IMG/VR virus record: IMGVR_UViG_3300048586_000887
Span: 1 to 45,677 of that record
Origin: a virus
Length of the DNA stretch: 45,677 bases
Strand: one strand, 5' to 3'
Shown: positions 23,054 to 31,512 of the stretch, one piece after another
Layout: every line of letters begins with the position of its first letter
Position numbering within the stretch: the stretch's first letter is position 1
Notes under the pieces: generated by a model
What the model was told of the DNA's origin: nothing
Seen by the model: only the letters and a program-made list of their open reading frames with translations
The model's database searches: none
Program-made: the position numbers and the translations under genes

Positions 23054-25030
23054 TCAGCGCAGCCAGTTGCTTCGCGGCGCAAGCCAGCCGCGCGGGCGAT
23101 GGGTGTCGGGGGCGGCCTGTGGAGATAGCGGAGCAACATCCCCTGCGGCGGAAACGTCGGCTGCCGGCAGCGACAGCGCATCCGCAATCCGCGCCCAGCG
23201 TCCGTCGCCCCAGCCGTCCATCCCCAGCGCCGCCGCCGCGGCGCGCGCATAGACGCGGCAATCCAGAGCCTCGTTGCGTTCGCGCGTCTTCACCCATTCG
23301 AGCCGGCGAAAGCCGTTGCGGCCGGCACGCGCGACCAGCTGCTCGGCCGTGATCTGGCGGCAGAACTCCTCGCCGGCCGCATGCACCGGCAGGTGCACGA
23401 ACCCCGGCGGGAAGGGATCACCGCTCTCCTCCGTTGGCCGGTCGAGCTTGAGCCAGCCATAGGTCTCGGCCTTCAGGAAGGACGAGCCCACCGGCCAGAC
23501 CTTCAGCCCGCCGAGTTTTCGGCCGTTCCGCCGCACCTCCGTCGCCGCCGGCTGGCCGATCGCGGCGCGCAGCCCATCCTGGCCCTTCACGGCGATCGCG
23601 CGGCCGGCCCCGGCCCGCCGCACGAAGGCATAGACCTCCGCGGTGGTCATGCCGTCGCCACTGTCGATCGCCGCCATGGCGATCGGCAGGCGGTGACCAC
23701 TGGCATGCCGCCAAGTCTCGCCCAGCAACTGCCGCAACTCCTCCCACACCGCCGCCTCGAACGGGTTTCCCGCCAGCACGCGGTGCTCGATCAGCCAGGA
23801 CTGCCGGTCCTGGCCCCAGGCCCAGAGGCTGGCCTCAAGGCGATCGCGCTGCACGTCGACGCCGGCGGTCAGCAGCAGCCCGCCCATCGGCACGGTGCCT
23901 GCGGGCCAGTGCTCGCGGCGATCGTAGAGCCGCTGCCAGTCCGGCGCCTCGCCGGCCTCCTGCCAGGTCTCGCCCAGCACGGTGTTGCGGAAGGTTTTGA
24001 TCGCCCGGTCGTCGCCCTGCGCCGCCAGCCAGAGGCGGGCGATCTCCGACCAGGGCATCCAGCCCGGCGGCGAATAGAGCGCCGAGATGTGGAAGCCGAT
24101 GGCGTGCGGGTCGGCCGGCGTGGCGGTGGCCCGCCACTCTCCGGTGGCCAGCATCGCCGCCTTGTGCTGCTCGCCGATCGCCTGGTCGCAATCCTCGCAG
24201 AGATACCGTGCCGTGTCGGGCTGGCCCTCGTCCCAGACCAGCCGCTCGAAGCGCAAGTGCTGGCCGTGCCCGCAATGCGGACAGGGCACAAAGTAGCGCC
24301 GCTGGTCGCTGGCCAGATACTCCCGCTCGATCCGCGACAGGCCGGCGATGGTGGGCGTCGAGACCAGCAGCATTTTTCGGCGCCAGCCGAAGGTCCGTGC
24401 CCGGGCCTCGGCCAGCGCGATCGGATCGCCCTCGCCCTCGACGTCGCCGGGATAGGCGTCGATCTCGTCGAGGAACAGGAACCGGGCCGACATGGAGCGA
24501 AGGCCGACCGCGCTGTTGGCACCGGTCATCACCAGCTGGCCGCCAGGGAACTCCTTGCTGAGCTGGCGATTGCCGCTGTCCCGCGACCGCGCTGGTGCGA
24601 CCCGTTCCCGGATCGAAGGTGTCTCTTCTATCAGCGGGTCAATGCGCTGGTCGGAGAAGCGCTTGGCGAGTTCGGTGGTCGGCTGAACCGCGAGCATCGG
24701 CCCCGGCACGTGGTGGATCACGTAGCCAATCCAGTTGTTGCCGCACTCGGTGCCGCCGACCTGCGCTCCCTTCATGAAGACGACGCGACGCGCCGGATGG
24801 GCCGGCGACAGCGCATCCATGATCTCGCGCAGATAGGGCGTGCGGGCCGTGCGCCAGGGCCCGGGTTCGGCGGAGCCGCGGCTGCCAAGCATACGGTGCC
24901 GGTCCGCCCATTCCGAGACCAGCAGCGAGGGCTCCGGCGCCATGCCGTCGCGCCAGGCTTGCAGGATCTCGGCGTCGCCATCGAAGCGGCCGAGTTCCTC
25001 CAGGAGATGCTCGCCCGCCTCAGCCGACAC
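23054..25030 (-). CDS. Terminase large subunit, GpA family
   Basis: 658 residues with all main landmarks of the lambda gpA-like large terminase. The ATPase P-loop-like segment is VFMKGAQVGGTECGNNW (about residues 84-100), and the Walker B FLFLDEIDAYPG (about 184-195). A zinc ribbon follows: CPHCGHGQ at 250-257 and CEDCDQ at 278-283. The nuclease half begins near GLLLTAGVDVQRDRLEASL with the acidic residue of a RNase H fold (GVD). The enzyme cuts concatemeric DNA and pumps it into the prohead. It overlaps the small terminase gene by 11 bases and is followed by gpW. Confidence 0.95.
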   Translation of the reverse strand: MSAEAGEHLLEELGRFDGDAEILQAWRDGMAPEPSLLVSEWADRHRMLGSRGSAEPGPWRTARTPYLREIMDALSPAHPARRVVFMKGAQVGGTECGNNWIGYVIHHVPGPMLAVQPTTELAKRFSDQRIDPLIEETPSIRERVAPARSRDSGNRQLSKEFPGGQLVMTGANSAVGLRSMSARFLFLDEIDAYPGDVEGEGDPIALAEARARTFGWRRKMLLVSTPTIAGLSRIEREYLASDQRRYFVPCPHCGHGQHLRFERLVWDEGQPDTARYLCEDCDQAIGEQHKAAMLATGEWRATATPADPHAIGFHISALYSPPGWMPWSEIARLWLAAQGDDRAIKTFRNTVLGETWQEAGEAPDWQRLYDRREHWPAGTVPMGGLLLTAGVDVQRDRLEASLWAWGQDRQSWLIEHRVLAGNPFEAAVWEELRQLLGETWRHASGHRLPIAMAAIDSGDGMTTAEVYAFVRRAGAGRAIAVKGQDGLRAAIGQPAATEVRRNGRKLGGLKVWPVGSSFLKAETYGWLKLDRPTEESGDPFPPGFVHLPVHAAGEEFCRQITAEQLVARAGRNGFRRLEWVKTRERNEALDCRVYARAAAAALGMDGWGDGRWARIADALSLPAADVSAAGDVAPLSPQAAPDTHRPRGWLAPRSNWLR

Positions 25031-25598
25031 TCACCCGGACATCGTGCCGCGCGGCCAGGTGCTGGCGGAGCCGCGTGTCCATCATCGTCTGCAGCCGATG
25101 CACATCGACGCCGAGCTCGGCCGCCATCTCGGCAGCCACACGGGCCGGCCAGGCGAGGATGGCGTCACGTTCCTCCTTGGAGAGGCGGTGCACGAGCAGC
25201 AGCGCGCGGCCCTTGTCGACCAGCTTGCCCTTTCGTTCGTCGAGCCGCAGCCGGCGCTCCTGCGCCTTCAGAACCTCGTTCGCGGTGCGCGCATCGTGGA
25301 AGGTGCTCTGGGCCGCACGCGGCAGCGGATCGGCAGCCGGCGGCATCGTGGAGACAGACGGCGGCGCAGTAGGGCGCGGTGCGGCCGGTGGAGCCGGCGC
25401 CAGCGTGGCCGTCTTCCGGACGGGATCGCTGCTCTCGGCGAGACCGGCACGGACCTTCTCGACGTCCCAGGCGCCGTCGGCCTCTGGCGCGATGCGCCCG
25501 GCCCGCTGCGCCTTCTGCAGCGCCGTGTGGGAGATGCCGAGGCGACGCGCCACCTCGCGCTGCGAGGCCACGCGGCCCGGCTGCGCGGTGGCGATCAT
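25020..25598 (-). CDS. Terminase small subunit, Nu1-like
   Basis: ATG 25598 gives 192 residues. The long open frame to 26690 is antisense to two plus-strand genes and is rejected. The N-terminus has a winged helix-turn-helix (SQREVARRLGISHTALQKAQ, about residues 12-31), which in Nu1-type proteins recognises the packaging site cos. A proline/alanine-rich linker follows (residues about 65-100). The C-terminal helical part (TANEVLKAQERRLRLDERKG, then LSKEERDAILAWPARVAAEM) forms the oligomer and contacts the large subunit. It heads the late operon. The cos site should lie near, probably in the 122 bases before it, but no site was identified. Confidence 0.85.
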   Translation of the reverse strand: MIATAQPGRVASQREVARRLGISHTALQKAQRAGRIAPEADGAWDVEKVRAGLAESSDPVRKTATLAPAPPAAPRPTAPPSVSTMPPAADPLPRAAQSTFHDARTANEVLKAQERRLRLDERKGKLVDKGRALLLVHRLSKEERDAILAWPARVAAEMAAELGVDVHRLQTMMDTRLRQHLAARHDVRVSVG

Positions 25599-25720
25599 GA
25601 TGTGATCGAGATCCCTCGAAGATAGCAATCGCCGTCGCGCCGATGGCGCTTGGCTCAGCCCCCGCCGCAGCGCGAATGGTCCGTCACGCGCGAAGCATCG
25701 CGCAGCAGACGGAGAGCACG

Positions 25721-25957
25721 ATGACCGACCGCGAAGCCCGCGCCGCCCGCAATCAGGAGAAGAGCCTGGCCGCCTTCCTCGCGAAGAAGGCCGAGTTCGA
25801 CGCCCTCCTCGCGGAGCTCCTGCAGGCCAGCGCGGACCATTTCGGCGCGGACCCTGAGACGGTGCTCTGGGGCGAGGCAGCTTGGCTTTCTGATGCCACC
25901 GCGAAGCTGAAGGACATCGCGGATCAGCATTTTCACCGCGGCGAATACGCCTGCTGA
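25721..25957 (+). CDS. Small protein of unknown function
   Basis: ATG 25721 is preceded by GGAGA and gives 78 residues: a helical, charged protein starting MTDREARAARNQEKSLAAFL and including ADHFGADPETVLWGEAAWL. No domain is recognised. It is divergent from the small terminase gene and 94 bases upstream of the DUF3489 gene on the same strand, so the two may be co-transcribed. It has no membrane segment. Codon use and spacing support coding. Confidence 0.6.
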   Translation: MTDREARAARNQEKSLAAFLAKKAEFDALLAELLQASADHFGADPETVLWGEAAWLSDATAKLKDIADQHFHRGEYAC

Positions 25958-26051
25958 AGCGGCTGGGTCCCGCACCGCCCCGACCGGCGAGCCGGCGGGG
26001 CTCCCGGCAGTAGGGGCCGATGGTCGGCGCCCGGAACCGGAGACCACCATA

Positions 26052-26825
26052 ATGTCCAAGCTTTCCGACAGCCAGCGCGTCGTCCTCAGCGCCGCCGCAC
26101 AGCACGAGATGGGCTTCGCCCGCGCGCCAAAGACCCTGCCGGCCGCGGCCCGCAACGCGGTGTTCCGCAGCCTGATCAAGAGCAACCTGCTCACCGAGAT
26201 CAACGCCCCGCGAGAGCATGTCGGGCTCGGCTGGCGCCAGGATGAGGACGGGACCTGGATCGTGGCGCGCATCACCGACGAAGGGCTCCGCGCCATCGGC
26301 ATCGACCCGAATGAGGGCGACGCGCCCGCCGACACGGCGCCGAAGGGCGAGGACGCCGCCGCCGAGGGGGATGCCCCCGCGGAAGAAACCGAACCCGTCC
26401 AGGGCGCACCCACATCCGCCCCGCGCGCGAGCCTGCGCGACGCCGCCGCGGCGGTGCTGGCCGCCTGGGACGCCAGCCCGGCGCAGGACGCCACCGACAA
26501 CCCGATCAGCCGCGCGATCGAGATGCTGCGCAGCAGCCTCGCCGGCAAGCCGCCCCGCGCGCCGCGCGAGCCCGGCGCCCCGCGCAAGCCGCGTGAGGGC
26601 ACGAAGCAGGAGACCGTGCTGGCGATGCTCCGCCGGGAGGCGGGCGCGACCATCGCGCAGATCTGCGAGGCGACCGGCTGGCAGAGTCACACGGTCCGCG
26701 GGTTATTCGCGGGCCTCAAGAAGCGCCAGGGGATCGAGGTGAAGGTGCTGGAGCGGGTGCGCCAGGTCGGGCCGAACAAGGAGGGCGCGAAGGGCTCCTT
26801 CACCATCTACCACCTGCCGGCCTGA
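26052..26825 (+). CDS. DUF3489 domain protein
   Basis: 257 residues. The first 75 residues (MSKLSDSQRVVLSAAAQHEM, then PREHVGLGWRQDEDGTWIVA) and the C-terminal 75 (TKQETVLAMLRREAGATIAQ, then GWQSHTVRGLFAGLKKRQGI) match the DUF3489 family; the C-terminal part is a winged-helix-like fold common in bacterial and phage regulators. The middle 100 residues are a disordered Ala/Glu/Pro linker. The function is not known; binding DNA is plausible. It is on the plus strand between the terminase and methylase genes, which run the other way, and is convergent with the methylase with only 19 bases between. Confidence 0.78.
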   Translation: MSKLSDSQRVVLSAAAQHEMGFARAPKTLPAAARNAVFRSLIKSNLLTEINAPREHVGLGWRQDEDGTWIVARITDEGLRAIGIDPNEGDAPADTAPKGEDAAAEGDAPAEETEPVQGAPTSAPRASLRDAAAAVLAAWDASPAQDATDNPISRAIEMLRSSLAGKPPRAPREPGAPRKPREGTKQETVLAMLRREAGATIAQICEATGWQSHTVRGLFAGLKKRQGIEVKVLERVRQVGPNKEGAKGSFTIYHLPA

Positions 26826-26844
26826 CGCGCGCCAGCCACGCGGA

Positions 26845-28113
26845 TCACGCCGCCGCCCGCACCCCGCGGGTGGCGGCGACGTCGTTGAAGACCCGCTCCT
26901 CCCCGGCGAGCACTGCCGCACGGCCGGTGAAGGCCTGCCAGCGTCTCACGGCGACATCGACATAGCGGGGATCAAGCTCCATCGCGCAGCAGATGCGCCC
27001 CGTCGTCTCCGCGGCGATGATGGTGCTGCCGCTGCCGGAGAACGGCTCGTAGACCGCATCGCCCAGCGCGCTGTTGTTCACGATCGGCCGCCGCATGCAC
27101 TCGACCGGCTTTTGCGTGCCGTGCACCGTCGCGGCATCCTCGTCGCCACCGGTGCTGATCGGCCAGAGCGTCGCCTGGTCCCGCGCGCCCTGCCAGTGTC
27201 CGGTCGCGCCCTTGCGGACGGCATAGAGGCAGGGCTCGTGCTGCCAATGGTAGTCGCCGCGCCCGAGCACAAAGCGCGACTTCGCCCAGACGATCTGACT
27301 GCGCACGACGAAGCCGGCGACCTCGAGACTTTCGATGACGGTGCGCGCATGCACGCCGGCATGCCAGACATAGGCGACGTCGCCGGGGAACAGCGCCCAG
27401 GCCTCGCGCCAGTCGGCGCGGTCGTCGTTCGCCACCTTGCCGGTGCGCATCGTCGCCGAGACGCCAGCGTCATTCCGCCATTCCGGGTCGTAGTTCACGC
27501 CATAGGGTGGGTCGGTGATCATCAAATGCGGCCGCGCCCCATCGAGCAACCGCGCGACATCGGTGGTGGAGGTGCTGTCACCGCAAAGCAGACGATGCGG
27601 GCCCAACAGCCAGAGGTCGCCGGGCCGAGCGACAGGAACTTCCGGCGGCTCCGGCGCCGGAGCGTCGGGATCCCCGCCGGACGCGGCTGGCGCATCTGAC
27701 GACGCCTCGCCCAGCAGGCGATCGAGCGTCGCGCCGTCGAAGCCGATCAGCCCGAGGTCGAATTCGTCGGTGCGCAGCGCGCGCAGCTCGGCGGCGAGCA
27801 GGCTCTCGTCCCAGGTGGAGGTCAACGCCAGCTGGTTGTCGGCCAGCCGAAAGGCCCGCGCCTGTGCCTCGGTCAGGTGTCCGAGCCGGATCGCCGGCAC
27901 CTCCTCGAGGCCGAGCGCCTTCGCGGCGAGCACGCGGCCGTGACCGGCGATCAGCACGCCGGTGTCGTCCACCAGCACCGGAACGTTGAAGCCGAACTCG
28001 CCGATCGAAGCGGCCAGCTGCGCCACCTGCTCGGTGGGATGGAGGCGGGCGTTGGTGGCATAGGGCGCGAGCGATGCCACCGGCATCATCTCGACGCGGA
28101 GGTCAGGCAGCAT
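26845..28113 (-). CDS. ParB-domain/DNA methyltransferase fusion (DPPY type)
   Basis: 422 residues. The N-terminal 110 residues are a ParB-like nuclease/CTPase-related domain: NARLHPTEQVAQLAASI and VLIAGHGRVLAAKALGLEEV. The rest is a beta-class DNA methyltransferase: motif IV DPPYGVNYDPE at about residue 202, and the AdoMet motif I region AVYEPFSGSGSTIIAAETTG near residue 367. Members of this group methylate adenine N6 or cytosine N4 on DNA. It overlaps a second, related gene by 11 bases, the pair being a tandem duplication or a two-specificity set. Phage versions usually protect the genome from host restriction; no cognate nuclease is evident except possibly the HNH-like gene nearby. Confidence 0.9.
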   Translation of the reverse strand: MLPDLRVEMMPVASLAPYATNARLHPTEQVAQLAASIGEFGFNVPVLVDDTGVLIAGHGRVLAAKALGLEEVPAIRLGHLTEAQARAFRLADNQLALTSTWDESLLAAELRALRTDEFDLGLIGFDGATLDRLLGEASSDAPAASGGDPDAPAPEPPEVPVARPGDLWLLGPHRLLCGDSTSTTDVARLLDGARPHLMITDPPYGVNYDPEWRNDAGVSATMRTGKVANDDRADWREAWALFPGDVAYVWHAGVHARTVIESLEVAGFVVRSQIVWAKSRFVLGRGDYHWQHEPCLYAVRKGATGHWQGARDQATLWPISTGGDEDAATVHGTQKPVECMRRPIVNNSALGDAVYEPFSGSGSTIIAAETTGRICCAMELDPRYVDVAVRRWQAFTGRAAVLAGEERVFNDVAATRGVRAAA

Positions 28114-29599
28114 CGGAGAGACCCTTACGGCCCTGATCGGGCGTTGCCTGAAGGCTCGCGCGCGACGCGGCCACGGCGTCGTAGTCGCGGCCGTCCTCGG
28201 CGAGCGTCACTGGCTGGTCGGGATGCAGCATCCGAAAGCGCGCGATCGCCAGGTCGACATAGGCCGGCGCAAGCTCGATGGCGCGGACGCGCCGTGCGGT
28301 CCGCTGGCCGGCGAGGATCGTCGTGCCGGAGCCGCCGAACGGCTCGAACACGGTGTCGCCCTCATCCGTGTAGGCCCGCATCAGGAACTCGGGCAGCGCG
28401 ACGGGAAATACCGCCGGGTGCTCGGTCTCGATCCCTCGGCCCTTGTGACGGGTGATGCGCAGCACGCTGTCGGGGATGCGCATTTCCTGCACGGGGAGGT
28501 CGACATGGGTATAGGCCTTCACCTCGCCGTCGGCGGCGCGGAGCCCACTGCCCTTGTTCGGGGTGCCGGCCCATTTGCACGGCACGATCTTGTTCGCCTG
28601 CCGCGCCTGGCGATTGAAATGGAAGATGAGCTCGAAGGCGGGCGCGAGGCGACCGTTCCAGTCGCCGGGAAGGCCGGGCCCCTGGTCCCAAGTGTAAAGA
28701 CCAAAGCGCCGCCAGCCGCGGCCGCGCATCCATTCGAGCCAGCCTGCCCAATACGGGATCCATTCGCCCTCGCGGTGGATCAGCCCGAGGTTCACCAGCA
28801 CCTGGCCATCCGGCCGCAGGGCAGCGTCGAGATGGGCGAACACGCCCTGCATCAGCGCATCCCAATCCGTACCGCCGCCGGTCGTGTAGTCGCGCTGGTT
28901 GCCATAGGGCGGCGAGGTGAACAGCAGGGCGGCGCGGTCCTCGCCCATCACGCGAGCGACCGAGGCCGCGTCGGTGCTGTCGCCGCACAGCAGACGATGT
29001 TCGCCGAGCAGCCAGAGATCGCCAGGGCGGGTCACGGCTTGGCGCGGTGGCTCCGGCTCCGCATCCGCTGGGTCCTCGGACGGTTCCGCGTCATCCGCGT
29101 CTGGCTGGTTGCCAGCGGTCGGTTCGGTTCCGCTGGCAACCGCTGGCGTCGTCAGGTTGCCGGCTTCGGTTTCCAGCCCGGCGAGCAGCCGCTCGATCTC
29201 TCCGCCGTCAAAGCCGGTCAGTGCCAGGTCGACGCCGCCCATCTCCTGGAGCTTCGCGACCTCGGCCGCGAGCAGCGCTTCGTCCCAACCGGCATTCAGC
29301 GCGATGCGATTGTCAGCGAGGCGATAGGCGGCCTTCTGCGCGTCGGTCAGGCCGGCGCGGACGATGGTCGGCACGGTGTCGAGGCCGAGGGACTTCGCGG
29401 CCAGCAGACGGCCATGGCCGGCGATGAGCTCGCCGCGTTCGTCGATCAGCACCGGCGCGACGAAGCCGAACTCGAGGATGCTGGCCGCGATCTGCGCCAC
29501 CTGGTCGGCGGAATGCGTGCGCGCATTGCCGGCATAGGGCAGCAGCGCGGTGACCGCGCGCGCCTCGACGGCGCTCGCAGACCATGGGGCCTGGGGCAT
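28103..29599 (-). CDS. ParB-domain/DNA methyltransferase fusion (SPPY type)
   Basis: 498 residues from ATG 29599 (GTG 29605 is an alternative). It has the same plan as its neighbour: ParB-like N-terminus (NARTHSADQVAQIAASILE, LIAGHGRLLAAKSLGL), an acidic/proline linker (about residues 168-195), then a beta-class methyltransferase with motif IV TSPPYGNQRDYTTGG and motif I region EPFGGSGTTILAGQRT. SPPY often goes with N4-cytosine methylation but the target is unknown. A perfect 12-base inverted repeat lies within the linker coding sequence, and related GCTGGCAAC repeats lie upstream of the start. Confidence 0.9.
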   Translation of the reverse strand: MPQAPWSASAVEARAVTALLPYAGNARTHSADQVAQIAASILEFGFVAPVLIDERGELIAGHGRLLAAKSLGLDTVPTIVRAGLTDAQKAAYRLADNRIALNAGWDEALLAAEVAKLQEMGGVDLALTGFDGGEIERLLAGLETEAGNLTTPAVASGTEPTAGNQPDADDAEPSEDPADAEPEPPRQAVTRPGDLWLLGEHRLLCGDSTDAASVARVMGEDRAALLFTSPPYGNQRDYTTGGGTDWDALMQGVFAHLDAALRPDGQVLVNLGLIHREGEWIPYWAGWLEWMRGRGWRRFGLYTWDQGPGLPGDWNGRLAPAFELIFHFNRQARQANKIVPCKWAGTPNKGSGLRAADGEVKAYTHVDLPVQEMRIPDSVLRITRHKGRGIETEHPAVFPVALPEFLMRAYTDEGDTVFEPFGGSGTTILAGQRTARRVRAIELAPAYVDLAIARFRMLHPDQPVTLAEDGRDYDAVAASRASLQATPDQGRKGLSDAA

Positions 29600-29900
29600 C
29601 TGCACCTGCGTGACGTTGGAATGGTGGCCGGCGCGGCTGGCAACGGCGGGACGCTGGCAACCTGGAAAAATGGCCTGGTGCTAGGAACCTTGCGCGCTTC
29701 CGCCCCCCGCATACGCCGGGCCCAGGAAGGACCCTGCGGCTCGCGAGCCACTGTCTCGATTGAGCGACGCTGTGGCTGGCGAGCCGCGGTGCAGAAGGCT
29801 GCACCCGCAATTCGTCATCGTGGGGAGAATCTACGAGATACGGATTCCGCTCCGCCAGCGGGTGAATTGTAACATCGGACACGGAAGAGCGACTGGTGGT
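29600..29900. other. Gap upstream of the methylase pair, with GCTGGCAAC direct repeats
   Basis: No gene is seen in these 301 bases. Two direct repeats lie close to the methylase start, GCTGGCAAC at 29636-29644 and GCTGGCAACC at 29653-29662, and the same decamer recurs as a perfect inverted repeat at 29107-29118/29130-29141 inside the methylase gene. The arrangement suggests an operator for methylase expression, but no protein can be named. Confidence 0.45.
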
Positions 29901-30689
29901 TCAGTCGGCGTCGCAGGAGATTTTCCAGTAGCTGAGCACGTCTCGAACTTGCTGCCGCGGATAGAACTGACCCGCGTGCTTCAGGTCATGACGGATCGCA
30001 TGGAGTCGCTTCTTGGCCTGCGCCTCGATGGCCGGTGTCAGCTCGACGAGACCGCGCGGCCTCTTTCCATCGCCAGCGTGGCGCGGCCAGCTCTCTGGAT
30101 AACTCGGCCAGTCCGTCCACTTGTCGAGGGCTGCATTGACGTCAGCCATTGCGTCGTGATCGCACTGCCAGCCGTACAGACTGCGAGCGCAGATGCGCAG
30201 CATCGCCTTCACGTCCGCCATGCTGTCGGTGAATGCCTTCAGCGGCGTCGGCAGCAGAACCATGTTGGCGACGCACGAGAAGAATCTGCGATCCTGCACA
30301 ACCACGTTGGAACGCTGGTAAGTCGCGTCGTCCACACCCCAAATGTGGCAACATGACCAATTGGGCCGATCTGCTTTCCGTAAGCCAAGCGCTAACGTGA
30401 GAGCCTTGTTTGCGTTGACGTTGCCCTCGACCTTATGCGTCGACACCTTAGTCGTCTGCTTGATGTTCATCTGTGGTTCAGACCAATCGCCCTTATAGAA
30501 CGGCTGAGCACGGGCATGGTCCGGATACCAGACTGGCAAGAGTCTGAACGTCTCAGGGGCGACCCATCGTGCTGTTCGTTCAATGAGAGACGCGATCTCA
30601 CCGATGCCGATCTCCGCACGCAACGCGGCGAGACCGTCGAGCGGGACCCGGCGCTGCTGCTTGGTCCTGTGGCCTCCTGCTTCAATCAT
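29901..30689 (-). CDS. HNH-like nuclease-family protein, unknown role
   Basis: 262 residues from ATG 30689 (GTG 30698 is an alternative). Around residues 110-150 it reads SCCHIWGVDD and, later, CVANMVLLPTPLKAFTDS: the CHIW...ANLVLLP pattern I associate with HNH-like restriction or homing-type nucleases, where His115 and Asn142 would be the motif. Its base composition is less GC-rich than the neighbours, suggesting separate acquisition. It lies upstream of the methylase pair on the same strand and might be the cutting half of a restriction-modification system, or an unrelated cargo gene. No further domain is visible; this reading is tentative. Confidence 0.5.
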   Translation of the reverse strand: MIEAGGHRTKQQRRVPLDGLAALRAEIGIGEIASLIERTARWVAPETFRLLPVWYPDHARAQPFYKGDWSEPQMNIKQTTKVSTHKVEGNVNANKALTLALGLRKADRPNWSCCHIWGVDDATYQRSNVVVQDRRFFSCVANMVLLPTPLKAFTDSMADVKAMLRICARSLYGWQCDHDAMADVNAALDKWTDWPSYPESWPRHAGDGKRPRGLVELTPAIEAQAKKRLHAIRHDLKHAGQFYPRQQVRDVLSYWKISCDAD

Positions 30690-30737
30690 CGTTAGCACGT
30701 CGTGTAGGACTCCATTTGCTTTGTTCCGTTTGAAATT

Positions 30738-31292
30738 CTAGGCGGCCCGCTGCCGCGGCACGAGGCCGTAGACCACCGCCAGCACGCCGAGCGCCGCCAC
30801 CAACATGCCCTGGGCCTGGGCGTGCCCAACGCTGCGCCCGCCCCAGCCCTGACGCAGCGCCCATTCGCGCACCGAGCATTCCAGCCCGACGACATGCCAG
30901 GCGCAGGAGCCGGCTGCACTCTCGAAGCCGCCCAGCGCCATCATGGCATGCGCGACCTGCTCGCGTGCTGCGACCTGGCGATCGGTGAGGGAATCGCCAG
31001 AACCGCCCGGAATGCGGATCAGCGGCATGGCACGCAGCTGGTCGAGCGCCGCAACGCGGAACTGCCGGCGGAACACGGCGCCTGCATCGTGCATCTCCTG
31101 CGTGATGGTGCCGTTGGCCAGCATTTGGCCGAGGGTGTCGACCGTGCGGCGGTGCATGACCGGCAGGCCAGTCTCGGGATCGGCTTCACGCATCGGTTCC
31201 CCCACCGGCCCGTGCTGGAGCCGCCACTTCGACGGCATCGTCACATCCTCGCGCTTCGGCTTCGCGGCCCTGGTCCTGCGCTTACCGGCCAT
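30738..31292 (-). CDS. DUF6456-like DNA-binding/replication-associated protein
   Basis: 184 residues; the start ATG 31292 overlaps the end of the upstream gene by 11 bases. The C-terminal part (residues about 125-180) includes ESAAGSCAWHVVGLECSVRE and WALRQGWGGRSVGHAQAQGM, ending in a helical tail, and fits the DUF6456 pattern found in alphaproteobacterial prophages. The basic N-terminus (MAGKRRTRAAKPKREDVTMP) may bind DNA. Its role is not known. It belongs to the block of small genes after the RuvC-like nuclease. Confidence 0.62.
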   Translation of the reverse strand: MAGKRRTRAAKPKREDVTMPSKWRLQHGPVGEPMREADPETGLPVMHRRTVDTLGQMLANGTITQEMHDAGAVFRRQFRVAALDQLRAMPLIRIPGGSGDSLTDRQVAAREQVAHAMMALGGFESAAGSCAWHVVGLECSVREWALRQGWGGRSVGHAQAQGMLVAALGVLAVVYGLVPRQRAA

Positions 31293-31512
31293 GGTGGTTC
31301 TCCCCGTTGCGCCGGCCCCATCGCCGGTTGGCCTCGTTGGTGATCGCCTGGCGCAGCCAGGGATCCAGGACGTCGTCCACCGGAATGGCGGCGACGCCGT
31401 GCCGATGCCAGGCAGCCGCGCGCATGGCGTTCACCTCGCTGTCGTTGGTCAGGCTGCGCGTGCCTCGGTTAAGGCACGAGCGAGGCGCCAGCGGTGCAGC
31501 GTGCATGCTCAT
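31282..31512 (-). CDS. Small prophage protein, unknown function
   Basis: ATG 31512 overlaps the RuvC-like stop by four bases (ATGA) and gives 76 residues. The C-terminal half, WHRHGVAAIPVDDVLDPWLR followed by ITNEANRRWGRR, is a conserved pattern in alphaproteobacterial prophages, where this small gene stands between the RuvC-like and DUF6456 genes. No known domain. The long open frame to 32214 is a shadow. Confidence 0.55.
   Translation of the reverse strand: MSMHAAPLAPRSCLNRGTRSLTNDSEVNAMRAAAWHRHGVAAIPVDDVLDPWLRQAITNEANRRWGRRNGENHHGR

Noticed and set aside
26851-26878. Imperfect GC hairpin at the end of the first methylase gene, as a convergent terminator
   Set aside because: It has a 3-base bulge, lies inside coding sequence and could result from Ala/Arg codon bias; no T-run follows.
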